From contig JAXHNF010000017.1 in assembly GCA_034520745.1 (NCBI GenBank), positions 1-64,000 of the forward strand: a stretch of 64,000 nucleotides of DNA, read 5' to 3'. A program made the position numbers and the translations under genes. Shown piece by piece: positions 41,919-50,640 of the stretch. Positions within the stretch are counted from its first letter, which is position 1, and every line of letters starts with the position of its first letter. The notes below the pieces were generated by a model, which was given only the letters and a program-made list of their open reading frames with translations, did not search any database and had not been told where the DNA came from. Source of the stretch: Alkalibacterium sp034520745 (lineage in GTDB: Bacteria > Bacillota > Bacilli > Lactobacillales > Carnobacteriaceae_A).

Positions 41919-42280
41919 GGGTCGACCGTTTGAAGTAGTGAAATGGCTCACCTAAGCTGTTTGGCGCGGACCGGGTCGACCGTTTTGACTGGGAAATGGT
42001 CGACTCAAGCTGTTTCGTGCGAATCGGGTCGACCATTTTGACCGGGAAATGGCCGACTCAAGCTGTTCTGGTGTGAACCGGGTCGACCGTTTTGACCGGG
42101 AAATGGCCGACTCAGCTGTTTGGTGGTGAACCGGGTCGACCATTTCAACAAGAAACGGCCGACTCGGTCACCATTACTCTCAGCGGGTCGTCCATTTTCT
42201 TGACATAACTCCAAAAATGGCCAGCTCGTCAGAATGGAATCCTGTGAGTCGACCATCTACATCAAAAAATGGTCAACCAT
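41919..42280. repeat. tandem array of about seven hairpin-forming repeats, ~53-bp period
   Basis: GGGTCGACC starts at 41919, 41973, 42026, 42080 and 42133, followed by diverged copies at 42185 (GGGTCGTCC) and 42246 (GAGTCGACC). Steps are 54, 53, 54, 53, 52 and 61 bases. In the core copies GTCGACCATTT pairs with AAATGGCCGAC around an 8-base loop, and the link between hairpins is CTCAAGCTGTT plus a variable GGTGTGAACC-like tail. Copies decay toward both ends. It lies in gene-free DNA between convergent genes; the minus-strand frames through it are by-products of the repeat. Confidence 0.88.
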
Positions 42281-42331
42281 GCCCACGCCTCTCGGCGAGT
42301 TGGCCACCAAACAAACCAAGACCCAAAAATC

Positions 42332-42380
42332 AAAAAGACGCTGAGCCGGTCATTAGAACCGGCTCAGCGACTTTTTTCTC
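42332..42380. terminator. bidirectional terminator next to the pentapeptide gene
   Basis: CGCTGAGCCGGT pairs with ACCGGCTCAGCG around CATTAGA, flanked by AAAAAG on the left and CTTTTTTC on the right; it mainly serves the minus-strand gene ending at 42386. Confidence 0.88.
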
Positions 42381-42385
42381 ATGAT

Positions 42386-43027
42386 TCACTCGTCTCGGAT
42401 CTCCAGCTCGAGCAGGTCCAGAAAAGCGAGGGCCTGGGACTGGCTCACGACGGCGCCTTTGAGAGCGTCCAGTTCGACAGACAAGCTGTCAAAGGTCGAG
42501 GTACTGATGTCGATGCCTTTCAGTGACGTCCGGCTGAAACGGGACCCGTTCAGGAGACATTCTCCGAAGAGAATGTCTTTCCACTTAAGCTCCAGAAAAT
42601 CCACTTCGCTGAGCCGGGACTTGACCAACTCGCAGACTTTCAGTTTGCTGTAACCGAAGCTGCACAGATCCATCACGCAGTCGTCGAAAAGGACGTGTTC
42701 CAGTGACGTGTCATTGAAGAGGGCACCGTTCAGGCGGCAGCCGACGAAGCTCACCTGCTTGAAGATCGCATGGGAAAACACGGCATTGACGAACTGGCAC
42801 TTCTCGAAAATGATGTCACGGAAATAGCCTTCTTCCAGATCGATCGCTTCGAACTGCACATTGACGAAACGGACGGTCTTGAATTCCAGCCGTTTTATTT
42901 CGTGAAGAGGGATGACACAATCTCTGATTTCCACATATTCGATGTAAGGGTCTTCCAGATCAAAACTCTCATCAAATGTCTGGCTGTCCAGGAGTTTCGG
43001 CACCTGGGGCTCCACGCGTTTTTTCAT
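42386..43027 (-). CDS. pentapeptide-repeat-like protein (213 aa)
   Basis: Cytoplasmic protein predicted to fold as a right-handed quadrilateral beta-helix. Seen: an intact minus-strand gene starting ATG at 43027 with AAAGGAG upstream. From about residue 45 every fifth position tends to be Phe or Leu: VRFVNVQFEAIDLEEGYF, FEKCQFVNAVFSHAIFKQVS (20 residues), FVGCRLNGALFNDTSLEHVL (20 residues), FDDCVMDLCSFGYSKL, FGECLLNGSRFSRTSLKGID (20 residues). Some family members protect DNA gyrase; nothing here shows that specifically. A bidirectional terminator follows the stop. It stands alone, divergent from the SNF2 gene. Confidence 0.85.
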   Translation of the reverse strand: MKKRVEPQVPKLLDSQTFDESFDLEDPYIEYVEIRDCVIPLHEIKRLEFKTVRFVNVQFEAIDLEEGYFRDIIFEKCQFVNAVFSHAIFKQVSFVGCRLNGALFNDTSLEHVLFDDCVMDLCSFGYSKLKVCELVKSRLSEVDFLELKWKDILFGECLLNGSRFSRTSLKGIDISTSTFDSLSVELDALKGAVVSQSQALAFLDLLELEIRDE

Positions 43028-43097
43028 ATGTAACCGCTCCTTTGACCTAAATTATATCACGACAGTCCCTGGAAATTGTAAGAATATGGAAAGATTT

Positions 43098-43126
43098 TTC
43101 AAATTTCGGCAAATGTTTGCTATAAT
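43098..43126 (+). promoter_or_regulatory. promoter candidate for the SNF2 gene
   Basis: TTCAAA at 43098-43103, 17-base spacer, TATAAT at 43121-43126. The leader to the start codon is about 90 bases. On the opposite strand TGATATAAT (43051-43059) is an extended -10 candidate for the pentapeptide gene. Confidence 0.55.
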
Positions 43127-43220
43127 AGGTAGATGAACTTTTGCCGTTCAACGGCGAAAACAGAATTGTGTATATAACGGCATTTTCAACAAATACGGTT
43201 TAAAGGACTGACAAAACCTT

Positions 43221-46200
43221 ATGAAAAAACAAACCTTTCCAGAAATGACGCTGACCAGTCTGGCGAGCAATTACCCGACTTTCCTTCAGGGCAAGGAGCT
43301 CTACAAAAAAGGCAGCGTGACGAATCTGAAAGTGGATGAGAAGAACAACACGGTCCAGACTTCAGTGGAGGACAAGCAGCTCGAAACCGTGCACCTGCGC
43401 TTTTATCCGAACGGCGTGGCCCGGAAATACCACTGCACCTGTAAAGCTTTCGAGAAGAACACCGGCGCGTGCCGGCATGTGGTGGCGTCGATGATGCATC
43501 TGAACGACCTGGACGCGAGCGACTTGGAAGGCGGCTCGACGGCAGCCAAAAGTGCCCAGTCGGCCTCGATGTTCTCCTACAAAAAAAGCGAGAAGGCGAT
43601 CAACGCGCTGATCCATTATTCGAAAAAAGAAATCGCCCGCCAGACGGATATCCTGTACAAGGAACCGGTCTACGCGGAATACATGCTGAACATCAGCGGA
43701 ACGAAGACCCATCCGATCTATGAACTGTACTTCAAGATGGGCAAGGATTACCTTTACGTGACCAAAAACAGTTCCCAGCTGATCGACGACATCATGAATG
43801 AAGAAGATATCGTCTTCGGCAAGAATTTCACCTTCACGCCTGAGGATTATGCACTTATGCCAGAAGACCGGCGTGTGTTCGAACTTTTGAGCGAGATCCA
43901 GACCGTGATCAAAGCCGTGCTTCCGATGGGCTATGAAAATCAGTTCCTGAACAAGGACAGTTTCACGATCCCGCCGACCTATATCAAAGAGGTCCTGAAA
44001 CGCCTCGACAAGACGATGGGCGCGTTCGTTAGGTTCGGACGTCCGCCGCGTCAAGCTTCACAGGCCGACCGGGGCGAAGCGCTGCTGATCGAAGAGGATC
44101 TGTCCGCAGCTTGATCTGTCGTTCAGCATCGAAAAGATCGAGAACCTGTTTCATTTCAAACTGACGGATTCAACCATGGCCATCGACAACCTGACGTTTC
44201 ATGATCAGGCCAAAATGATCGAATACAAGCATGCCTTTTATTTCTTCGAATCCCCGTATTATGAACTGCTCAAGCAGATCATTGAAGGACTCAAGGAATC
44301 TGGGTCAGACACATTAGTGATGCGGCCGCAAAGAGCTGGAGACGTTCCTGTCGGTCACCTTGAGTCAGCTCAAGCAGATCGTCGACGTCTCGATGGATGA
44401 AGAAGTGACGTCACTGCTTTACCAGGCACCGTTTGAAGCACATCTTTATATGGACACCCGAAACGATAACCTGCTGGTCCGGCCCGTTTTCAATTACGGC
44501 AGTGTCACGATCTATCCGCTGGAAGAAACGGCAGCTCAAGATGAAGAAAAAGAATCGATCGTCGTCAGACAGTGGGCGGAAGAGTCCAAAGTGCTGAGCC
44601 AGCTGTATGAAGAAATCCCACTGCCTGCTAGAAAAGGCGACATGTGGGAACTGACGCAGACAGATACGATCAGTGACTTCCTGTATGACGCCTTGCCGGC
44701 CCTGGCCGACCATATGGAGATTTTCCTGTCGCAGTCGGCCCGCAGTCTGCTCTACAGCCCGTCGCGTCAGCCGAAGATCACCATGGAGATGCGCGAATCA
44801 TCGAACCTGCTGGATATCTCCTTCGACACGGAAGACATTTCAACAGACGAACTGAGAGACCTGCTCAAGGAACTGGAGAAGAACCAGTCCTATTACCGCC
44901 TGTCGAGCGGCCAGATCGTGAACCTCAAGGACCCGGCCTTCCAGGCGATGCGCCGGGCGAAGAATTCACTGGATCTGGAAGACGATGAGATCGACAAGGA
45001 CATGACGGTTTCTGTGTTCCAGGGACTGTCAGCGATGGAAGAAGACACGATCCAGACCGGCAAACGCTTCAAGGATCTGGTGAAACAGCTCTTCAGTCCG
45101 GAAGAACTGGCTTTTGAATTGCCGGAGAAACTGGAAGCGGACATGCGTCCCTACCAGGTGACCGGTTATAAATGGCTGAAAAGTCTGGACCACTATGGCT
45201 TCGGCGGCGTCTTAGCCGATGACATGGGTCTGGGCAAGACCGTTCAGACGATCGCCTTTATCCAGTCGAAAATCGAATCGGAAAACGGCAAGTACCTGAT
45301 CATCTGTCCGTCCAGTGTGCTGTTCAACTGGCAGCACGAGTGGGACAAGTTCGTTCCGGATACGGAGACCATCATCATTTCCGGCACCAAAGGAAGAACG
45401 CGAAGCCAAGCGCCAGGAAGCGATCGAGAACGACATCCCGGTATGGATCACGAGTTACCCGCTGATTCAGCGCGATTCGGATCTTTATGAAGAAGATGTC
45501 TTCCAGACGATCGTGCTGGACGAATCGCAGAACGTGAAAAACAGTGCGGCGAAAACGACGAAGGCCGTCAAGCATCTGAAGTCAGAAACGAAGATCGCCT
45601 TGTCCGGTACGCCGATCGAAAACCATCTCGGGGAACTGTGGTCACTGTTTACGATCATTCAGCCCGGGCTGTTCAGAAACAAGAAAGCCTTTCAGGCCAT
45701 GGAACACGAGCGCATCGCGGCGAAGATCAAGCCGTTCATCCTGCGCCGGCTCAAGCGTGACGTGCTGGCTGATCTGCCTGAAAAAACCGAAACGACCGAA
45801 TACATCGAACTTTCGGAAGGGCAGAAACGCCTGTACCAGACGCAGCGTGCGGCCATCAAGCAGGAACTCAAGGAACTGGTCGATTCCGATACGCTCAGCT
45901 CCAACCGGATGCGCGTGCTGGCCGGCATGACCCGGCTCCGTCAGATCTGCTGCGATCCGAAGCTGATCATGTCCGAATTACGAAGGGACCTCCTCCAAAC
46001 TCGAACGACTGATGGAATATCTGGAAGAAGCCCGCGAAAACGGCAAGCGAGTGGTCCTGTTTTCACAGTTCACCAGCATGCTCAAGATCATCCGCGAACG
46101 GCTCGACGCGATCGATGTCGACTACCATTACCTGGACGGTCAGACCAAAAACGAGCAGCGGCTGGAACTGACGACCCGGTTCAACACCGGCGAAAAAGAC

Positions 46201-46509
46201 CTGTTTCTGATCTCGCTCAAAGCGGGCGGGACCGGACTGAACCTTACCGGCGGCGACACGGTCATCCTGTTCGACTCCTGGTGGAACCCCGCGATCGAAG
46301 ATCAGGCAGCCGACCGTGTGCACCGCTTCGGGCAGAAGAAATCCGTTCAGATCACCCGGTTCATCACCACGGGCACGATCGAAGAACGCATCAATGATCT
46401 GCAGGAGAAAAAACGCGAGCTGATCGATTCCGTGATCACCAAAGGCAACAAGGAATCCGTCACGAGCCTGTCGACGGAAGAAATACTGGAACTGCTTTAC
46501 GAAGATTAA
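43221..46509 (+). CDS. SNF2-family helicase with SWIM zinc finger, frameshifted
   Basis: DNA-dependent ATPase of superfamily 2; the bacterial role is poorly defined. Seen: SWIM motif near residues 72-90 in YHCTCKAFEKNTGACRHVVA (20 residues; CxC...CxH); a long middle region; then ATPase motifs: FGGVLADDMGLGKTVQTIAF (20 residues; Walker A), LIICPSSVLFNWQHEWDKF (19 residues), VLDESQNVKN (DESQ box), ALSGTPIENHLGELWSLF, and in the second lobe KRVVLFSQFTSMLKIIRERL (20 residues), SLKAGGTGLNLTGGDTVILF (20 residues) and QAADRVHRFGQ. The C-terminus is STEEILELLYED. Span 1,096 codons, matching SWIM-SNF2 proteins of Bacilli. Frame changes near 44045, 44110, 44330, 45390 and 45985. Confidence 0.92.
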
Positions 46510-46583
46510 GCCGTTCTTTCAGTTCTTGAATTCATAACAAAAAATTGAATCACGCTTTGATTATCCGGCCAGTGGTTATCAGT

Positions 46584-46613
46584 TGAATTCGCTTTCATCC
46601 TTCTAGTAGAATT
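46584..46613 (+). promoter_or_regulatory. promoter candidate for the copper-storage protein
   Basis: TTGAAT at 46584-46589, 18-base spacer, TAGAAT at 46608-46613. Confidence 0.5.
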
Positions 46614-46654
46614 GAGTTACCATGAATGATACGACTCAAAAGGAGGTCAGCGAA

Positions 46655-46984
46655 ATGAACGGTAAAAAAGCCAAACTGATGGATGCCGTCTACAAGTGCA
46701 TCGGTGCCTGCAACCACTGCTTCGAAGCCTGTCTGATGGAAGACGACGTGGCCAAGATGCGTGCCTGCATCCGCTCAGACAGAGACTGCGCCGAGATCTG
46801 CAACAGCGTTCTCGCCTACAAAGGCAGAGAAGAATTTCTGGACATCGATCTCGTCCGCTTATGCCAAAACAGCTGCAATGCATGCGGCAAGGAATGTGAA
46901 CGGCACGACATGGAACACTGTCAGGAATGTGCCAAAGCCTGCTTTGCCTGTGCCGAAGCGTGCGGCGATTTCGTGAAAGCTTAA
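46655..46984 (+). CDS. Cys-rich four-helix-bundle protein (Csp / DUF326 copper storage type)
   Basis: Predicted cytosolic copper-binding protein whose Cys residues line the core of a four-helix bundle. Seen: 109 residues with 16 Cys, mostly as CxxxC or CxxC: YKCIGACNHCFEACLMED, MRACIRSDRDCAEICNSVLA (20 residues), LCQNSCNACGKECERHDMEH (20 residues), CQECAKACFACAEACGDF. No signal peptide, so it fits the cytosolic Csp3 group. I chose ATG 46655 because AAAGGAGG lies 8-15 bases upstream; ATG 46622 lies before that ribosome site. Intact. It is followed by a hairpin terminator and then miaA. No copper exporter or CsoR/CopY gene is nearby. Confidence 0.85.
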   Translation: MNGKKAKLMDAVYKCIGACNHCFEACLMEDDVAKMRACIRSDRDCAEICNSVLAYKGREEFLDIDLVRLCQNSCNACGKECERHDMEHCQECAKACFACAEACGDFVKA

Positions 46985-47001
46985 CAGATAAATCAAGAAA
47001 C

Positions 47002-47057
47002 AACTGCTCCATGCGTTTGAGTGTGAAAACTTTTGACGTGTGGTGCAGTTTTTTTCT
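47002..47057 (+). terminator. probable terminator after the Cys-rich gene
   Basis: AACTGC pairs with GCAGTT, with partial extension inward (CCA/TGG, CG/CG), followed by TTTTTTTC. Confidence 0.65.
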
Positions 47058-47074
47058 TTCCCGCGGCACATCTT

Positions 47075-47103
47075 TTAACCCGTCAGGCTGTCTGTGCTAT
47101 ACT
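47075..47103 (+). promoter_or_regulatory. promoter candidate for miaA-hflX
   Basis: TTAACC at 47075-47080, 17-base spacer, TATACT at 47098-47103, 30 bases before the miaA start. Confidence 0.5.
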
Positions 47104-47133
47104 GGGGAGAGAAAAAAGTGGCGGAGGAATAAT

Positions 47134-48069
47134 GTGAAAGAAAAAATCATAGTGATTGTCGGACCCACAGCGGTCGGGAAAACACATTTAGGCATAAAAC
47201 TGGCTCAGGCCTTCGGCGGTGAAGTCATCAACGGGGATTCCATGCAGGTCTACAAGGGACTGGATATCGGGACAGCGAAAGTGACGGCGGAAGAAGCCGG
47301 AGACGTCTCGCATCATCTGATCGACATCAAGTCGCCCGACGAACCCTATGCCGTATCGGATTTCAAAAAAGAGGCGTCTGAAAAAATCAGCGAGATAACA
47401 GCCAGAGGGAAACTGCCCGTCATCGTCGGCGGGACCGGCCTATATATCGAATCGCTCCTGTTCGACGTCAGTCACGGCGGGAAAGCCGAACCTGACCCGG
47501 ACTTTCGGGAAAAGATGGACACCTTTGCCAGAGAAAACGGCCGGGAAGCGCTGCATGCTCTTTTGTTGGAAAAAGATCCCGAAGCGGCCGCAGCCATTCA
47601 TCAGAACAACGTCCGGCGGGTCATCCGCGCTTTGGAAGTCATGCATCAAACGGGCAGGAAGTTTTCCGACTACCAGAATGAGAAGAAAAAAGAACCGGTT
47701 TACGATGCTTACGTCATCGGCCTCAACACCGACCGAAATGTTTTGTATGAACGCATCAACAGACGGGTCGATTTGATGATGGAAGCGGGGCTGCTTCAAG
47801 AAGTGAAATGGCTGTACACAAACTTCCCTGGAGATATCCAGAGCAAAAAAGGCATCGGCTACAAGGAATTCCAGGCGCATTTTGAGGGCAAGGAATCTGT
47901 TTTAGAAGTCGTCGAAAAAATCAGGCAGCATTCACGGAACTATGCCAAGCGGCAGCTGACCTGGTTCAGAAACCGGTTCAGCGTCGACCGGTGGGCGGAT
48001 CTGGTTGAAAAGCCGGCTGAACTGGACGACATCAAACGAGACGTCAGACAATTTATAGAGGGTGATTAA
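47134..48069 (+). CDS. miaA: tRNA dimethylallyltransferase
   Basis: Adds a dimethylallyl group to A37 of tRNAs reading UNN codons. Seen: P-loop VGPTAVGKTHLGIKLA at residues 9-24, NGDSMQVYKGLDIGTAK with the catalytic Asp/Ser region, PVIVGGTGLYIESLL, the tRNA-binding region NNVRRVIRALEVMHQTGRKF (20 residues), KKGIGYKEF and YAKRQLTWFR near the C-terminus. Intact, 311 residues, usual length. GTG 47134 follows GGAGG; the overlapping ATG at 47132 is out of frame, and the longer frame starting at 46927 runs into the preceding gene and is rejected. hflX starts directly after its stop. Confidence 0.96.
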   Translation: MKEKIIVIVGPTAVGKTHLGIKLAQAFGGEVINGDSMQVYKGLDIGTAKVTAEEAGDVSHHLIDIKSPDEPYAVSDFKKEASEKISEITARGKLPVIVGGTGLYIESLLFDVSHGGKAEPDPDFREKMDTFARENGREALHALLLEKDPEAAAAIHQNNVRRVIRALEVMHQTGRKFSDYQNEKKKEPVYDAYVIGLNTDRNVLYERINRRVDLMMEAGLLQEVKWLYTNFPGDIQSKKGIGYKEFQAHFEGKESVLEVVEKIRQHSRNYAKRQLTWFRNRFSVDRWADLVEKPAELDDIKRDVRQFIEGD

Positions 48070-49302
48070 GTGGATCAGGAAAAAACATATGAAAAAGTGA
48101 TTATAGTAGGAATCGAAAAACAGCACCAAGAGCAGGCTTTCGAGTACTCCTTCGACGAACTGGAACAGCTGGTCGAAAACGCCGGCGGGAAAGTGGTGGC
48201 CAGACTGTCGCAGAAACGCGAACGCCCGGACCACAAAACCGTTATCGGCAAGGGGAAAGTCAGTGAACTGAAGAGCCTGGTGGACGAACTGGAAGCCCAG
48301 ACCGTCGTCTTCAACATGGAACTGTCGCCCAGTCATGTCAGGAACCTCCAGGAAGAAGTGGAAGCCAAAGTCATCGACCGCATCCAGGTCATTTTGGATA
48401 TCTTTGCACTCAGAGCCAAAAGCAAAGAAGGCCGGCTGCAGGTGGAACTCGCCCAGCTGTCCTACATCCTTCCGCGCCTGGCCGGTCAGGGCGTCAACAT
48501 GTCCAGACTCGGTGCCGGCATCGGAACGCGCGGACCCGGGGAAACGAAACTGGAAACCGACCGCCGGCACATCCAGAAGCAGATGACGGACATCAAGCAC
48601 GAACTCAAGAAAATATCGGCGCACCGAGAACGCAGCCGCGAACAGCGCAAGAACAGCAACATCTTCCAGATCGGCCTGATCGGGTATACGAATGCCGGCA
48701 AGTCGACGGTCCTGAACCAGCTGACCGAAGCGGATACGTACGAAAAGAATCAGCTGTTTGCGACGCTGGATCCCCTGACACGCAAGTTTGAACTGCCGTC
48801 CGGGATGCAGGCGACGATCACCGATACGGTCGGGTTCATCCAGGACCTGCCGACTCAGCTGATCGAAGCCTTCAAGTCGACCCTGGAAGAATCCAAAGAT
48901 GTGGACATGCTCCTGCATGTCGTCGATGCGTCAGCGGACAATCTTGAAGGGCATGAACAGACGGTGCAGTCCTTGCTCAAGGAACTGGACATGAACGAGA
49001 TCCCGACACTCACGGTTTACAACAAAAGAGACCTGGTGGAAGGAAGAGTCCAGTCGACCCTGTACCCGAATATCGTCATTTCGGCCAGAGACAGCGAAGA
49101 CATCGAAGCGCTGAAAGAAAAACTGGAAACCGAAATGAAGAAGATCATGCAGCCTTACCGACTTGAGATCGAAAGTCACCGGGGCGATCTGCTGGTCGAA
49201 CTCAGGCAACAGACCCTCCTTCAGCGCCAGCTGTTCGACGACGAAAAGCAAGTCTATCACGTGGAAGGCTACGCCAAACCTGAATCACGCTGGACCGAAT
49301 AA
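48070..49302 (+). CDS. hflX: ribosome-associated GTPase HflX
   Basis: GTPase that binds and splits stalled or stressed ribosomes. Seen: GTG start directly abutting miaA; the N-terminal glycine-rich HflX domain with GKVVARLSQKRERPDHKTVI (20 residues) and RIQVILDIFALRAKSKEGRL (20 residues); LPRLAGQGVNMSRLGAGIGT (20 residues) and RGPGETKLETDRRHI; then the G domain with GYTNAGKST (G1, about residue 203), DTVGFIQDLP (G3) and NKRDLV (G4). Intact, 410 residues. The miaA-hflX pair is common in Lactobacillales, one reason for the suggested affiliation. A strong terminator follows. Confidence 0.96.
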   Translation: MDQEKTYEKVIIVGIEKQHQEQAFEYSFDELEQLVENAGGKVVARLSQKRERPDHKTVIGKGKVSELKSLVDELEAQTVVFNMELSPSHVRNLQEEVEAKVIDRIQVILDIFALRAKSKEGRLQVELAQLSYILPRLAGQGVNMSRLGAGIGTRGPGETKLETDRRHIQKQMTDIKHELKKISAHRERSREQRKNSNIFQIGLIGYTNAGKSTVLNQLTEADTYEKNQLFATLDPLTRKFELPSGMQATITDTVGFIQDLPTQLIEAFKSTLEESKDVDMLLHVVDASADNLEGHEQTVQSLLKELDMNEIPTLTVYNKRDLVEGRVQSTLYPNIVISARDSEDIEALKEKLETEMKKIMQPYRLEIESHRGDLLVELRQQTLLQRQLFDDEKQVYHVEGYAKPESRWTE

Positions 49303-49316
49303 CTTATACTATATTT

Positions 49317-49358
49317 ATCCGGAGGAAACGGTAAAATCGTTTCTTCCGGATTTTTTTA
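49317..49358 (+). terminator. intrinsic terminator after hflX
   Basis: ATCCGGAGGAAACG pairs with CGTTTCTTCCGGAT around GTAAAAT, followed by seven T. Confidence 0.93.
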
Positions 49359-49577
49359 TTTCAGATAGAGCCATAAGGACTGGCTCAGGCAAGGCCGAAT
49401 GATCTTTCAGCTGAGTCATGCTTTCTCTTTTGAAAATAAATATTTATAAAATTTGCTCAGTCTGCTAATGATGGGTACATGTATATTCTATGAAGAAAAT
49501 CTTTTTTCTCTCATTTACATCAACACTGTTTTCTTTGAACGGAAAACGACCAATACATAGAACAAAGTCACACAAAA

Positions 49578-49661
49578 AAGAAAAAGGCAAACCGTCTGAA
49601 AAGTCGGGACGCAAAGCTATAGGGGCTAACGACGATGTCTATGCCTGCCAGTTGCCGTTAA
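49578..49661 (+). ncRNA. cyclic-di-GMP-I (GEMM) riboswitch
   Basis: Seen: GGCAAACC, a GTCTGAAAAGTC hairpin with a GAAA-type loop, then GGGACGCAAAGC, the most conserved core of the class I cyclic-di-GMP aptamer, followed by a second stem (TATAG paired with CTATG) and CCTGCC. Known: this RNA binds cyclic di-GMP and often controls motility, adhesion and chemotaxis genes. A terminator hairpin follows within 6 bases (49667), the likely expression platform. The 220 bases before it (from 49358) contain no gene. The controlled gene is the damaged lipoprotein at 49724 and possibly the chemotaxis genes beyond. Confidence 0.9.
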
Positions 49662-49666
49662 ACGAG

Positions 49667-49699
49667 CGCACACTCTTGTTAGCGGGAGTGTGCTTTTTT
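49667..49699 (+). terminator. terminator hairpin of the riboswitch
   Basis: GCACACTC pairs with GAGTGTGC (loop about 10 bases), followed by TTTTTTA. It lies immediately after the aptamer and before the ribosome-binding site AGGAGGTG. Confidence 0.85.
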
Positions 49700-49723
49700 A
49701 TGACCAGGAGGTGTAGTAAGGAC

Positions 49724-50257
49724 ATGTCTTTAAAAAGGGGCTCAGCTGCAGCGGTACTTATCGACTCTGGCCGTTCGTTTTAGTGGGATGCACAGAAGAG
49801 ACAAGCGACGGAGAGTCAAACTGAAGGTACCCATGCTCGAACGTACCGTCCAGGAAGCAGAAGAGCCTTTGTACGAAAACGATAAACATGGCATTAGGCA
49901 TTCTATCAACGGAGGACTGGGCGCTTGAGACAGACAAAGCGTCCGGGAACCTGATACATCGTGCTCAGCACGGGTAAACTCAATGCCATCGTTTCCTCGG
50001 TCTCTTCGGACAAGTCTTTTGAAGAAATCAGCGAAGAATCTGATCAAGAGGGCGGGCAGTGTGATCGGTCCTGACCGAACAGGACGGCTTTTCTATCATA
50101 CCAGTCGACAGTGAAAAACCCCGTCAGAACGGACGTCTATTTCAGAGAACATAATGACGAGCTGAATATCCTGGTCATTTTCATGTCGCCGTCATCTGTT
50201 TTTGAGGACCATCAGCCCCAGGTAGAAAGTCTATTGAGCAACATCACATTTGATTAA
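49724..50257 (+). CDS. lipoprotein of unknown function under riboswitch control, heavily frameshifted
   Basis: I do not recognise a family. Seen: AGGAGGTG at 49706-49713, ATG 49724, a basic start (MSLKRGSAAA), then in another frame PFVLVGCTEETSDGESN, a lipobox (LVGC) with an acidic mature start. Further coding-like pieces in shifting frames are VQEAEEPLYEND, GDWALETDKASGNLI, STGKLNAIVSSVSSDKSFEE (20 residues), and finally DVYFREHNDELNILVIFMSP (20 residues) to ESLLSNITFD at TAA 50257. The span of about 178 codons fits one small lipoprotein. At least five frame changes: either decay or poor sequence. Position between a cyclic-di-GMP riboswitch and chemoreceptor genes suggests a surface or motility-linked role (inference). 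Confidence 0.5.
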
Positions 50258-50575
50258 AGAGTAGCCATCTATTTATCAAGAAAAGAATGGCCGGTTTAGT
50301 TCCAGGAAACACCTTGAATATTCGATGATTGGTGGAGCCGTTTTTTCGGTCCAGAAGCAGAAGAAGTCGAATATGAATCAACTGAATATCAGGAAGATAA
50401 AAAAGGGTGGCGGTGAGGTTTTGAAGACTCACTCGGCATCCTCTTTTTGTCAGAAACACGCGTACGGCGACAGACATCTATAATAAAACAAGTCATTGCT
50501 TACTTATCTCAAACGATGACCGTACTGATTACGCCCCAACACTCTATGAACTTTTTTCACTTGATTCGTTCATAC
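50258..50575 (+). other. 318-bp stretch; probable remnant of a short Trp/Glu-rich coding frame, otherwise empty
   Basis: Between about 50327 and 50416 one plus frame reads DWWSRFFGPEAEEVEYESTE (20 residues) and continues to a TGA, which looks coding, but its 5' part is broken and no start with a ribosome site is visible. After it, GGTGAG...CTCAC with CCTCTTTTTG may act as a weak terminator. Confidence 0.35.
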
Positions 50576-50602
50576 TTAATAAGCGGATGAGTTGACCGAT
50601 AA
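50576..50602 (+). promoter_or_regulatory. sigma-28 (SigD) promoter of the first chemoreceptor
   Basis: TTAA at 50576-50579, 15-base spacer, ACCGATAA at 50595-50602; consensus TAAA-N15-GCCGATAA (10 of 12 fixed positions). Confidence 0.7.
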
Positions 50603-50640
50603 TAAAATGAGTGCACCTATCTTAAGGAAGAAGGGTTGAA

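Noticed and set aside
41680..42256. Overlapping minus-strand frames with repeated Lys/Arg/Ser-rich peptides
   Set aside because: They arise from the tandem DNA repeat (period not a multiple of 3 in all units) and lack ribosome sites.
41919..42280. CRISPR array
   Set aside because: Units are head-to-tail without unique spacers of constant length, the linker is itself conserved, the repeats diverge gradually and no cas genes are nearby.
43362..44054. 230-codon minus-strand frame inside the SNF2 gene
   Set aside because: It lies opposite the SWIM domain coding frame and has no recognisable product or start signal.
46927..47133. N-terminal extension of miaA starting at 46927
   Set aside because: It would overlap the Cys-rich gene and a terminator; MiaA proteins start at the P-loop region, matching GTG 47134.
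47932..48918. 328-codon minus-strand frame opposite miaA/hflX
   Set aside because: Both plus-strand genes here are intact and conserved; the antisense frame is Phe/Gln/His-rich without known motifs.
49446..49473. Sigma-28 promoter before the riboswitch
   Set aside because: TAAA is present but the expected GCCGATAA position reads TAATGATG; the match is too poor.
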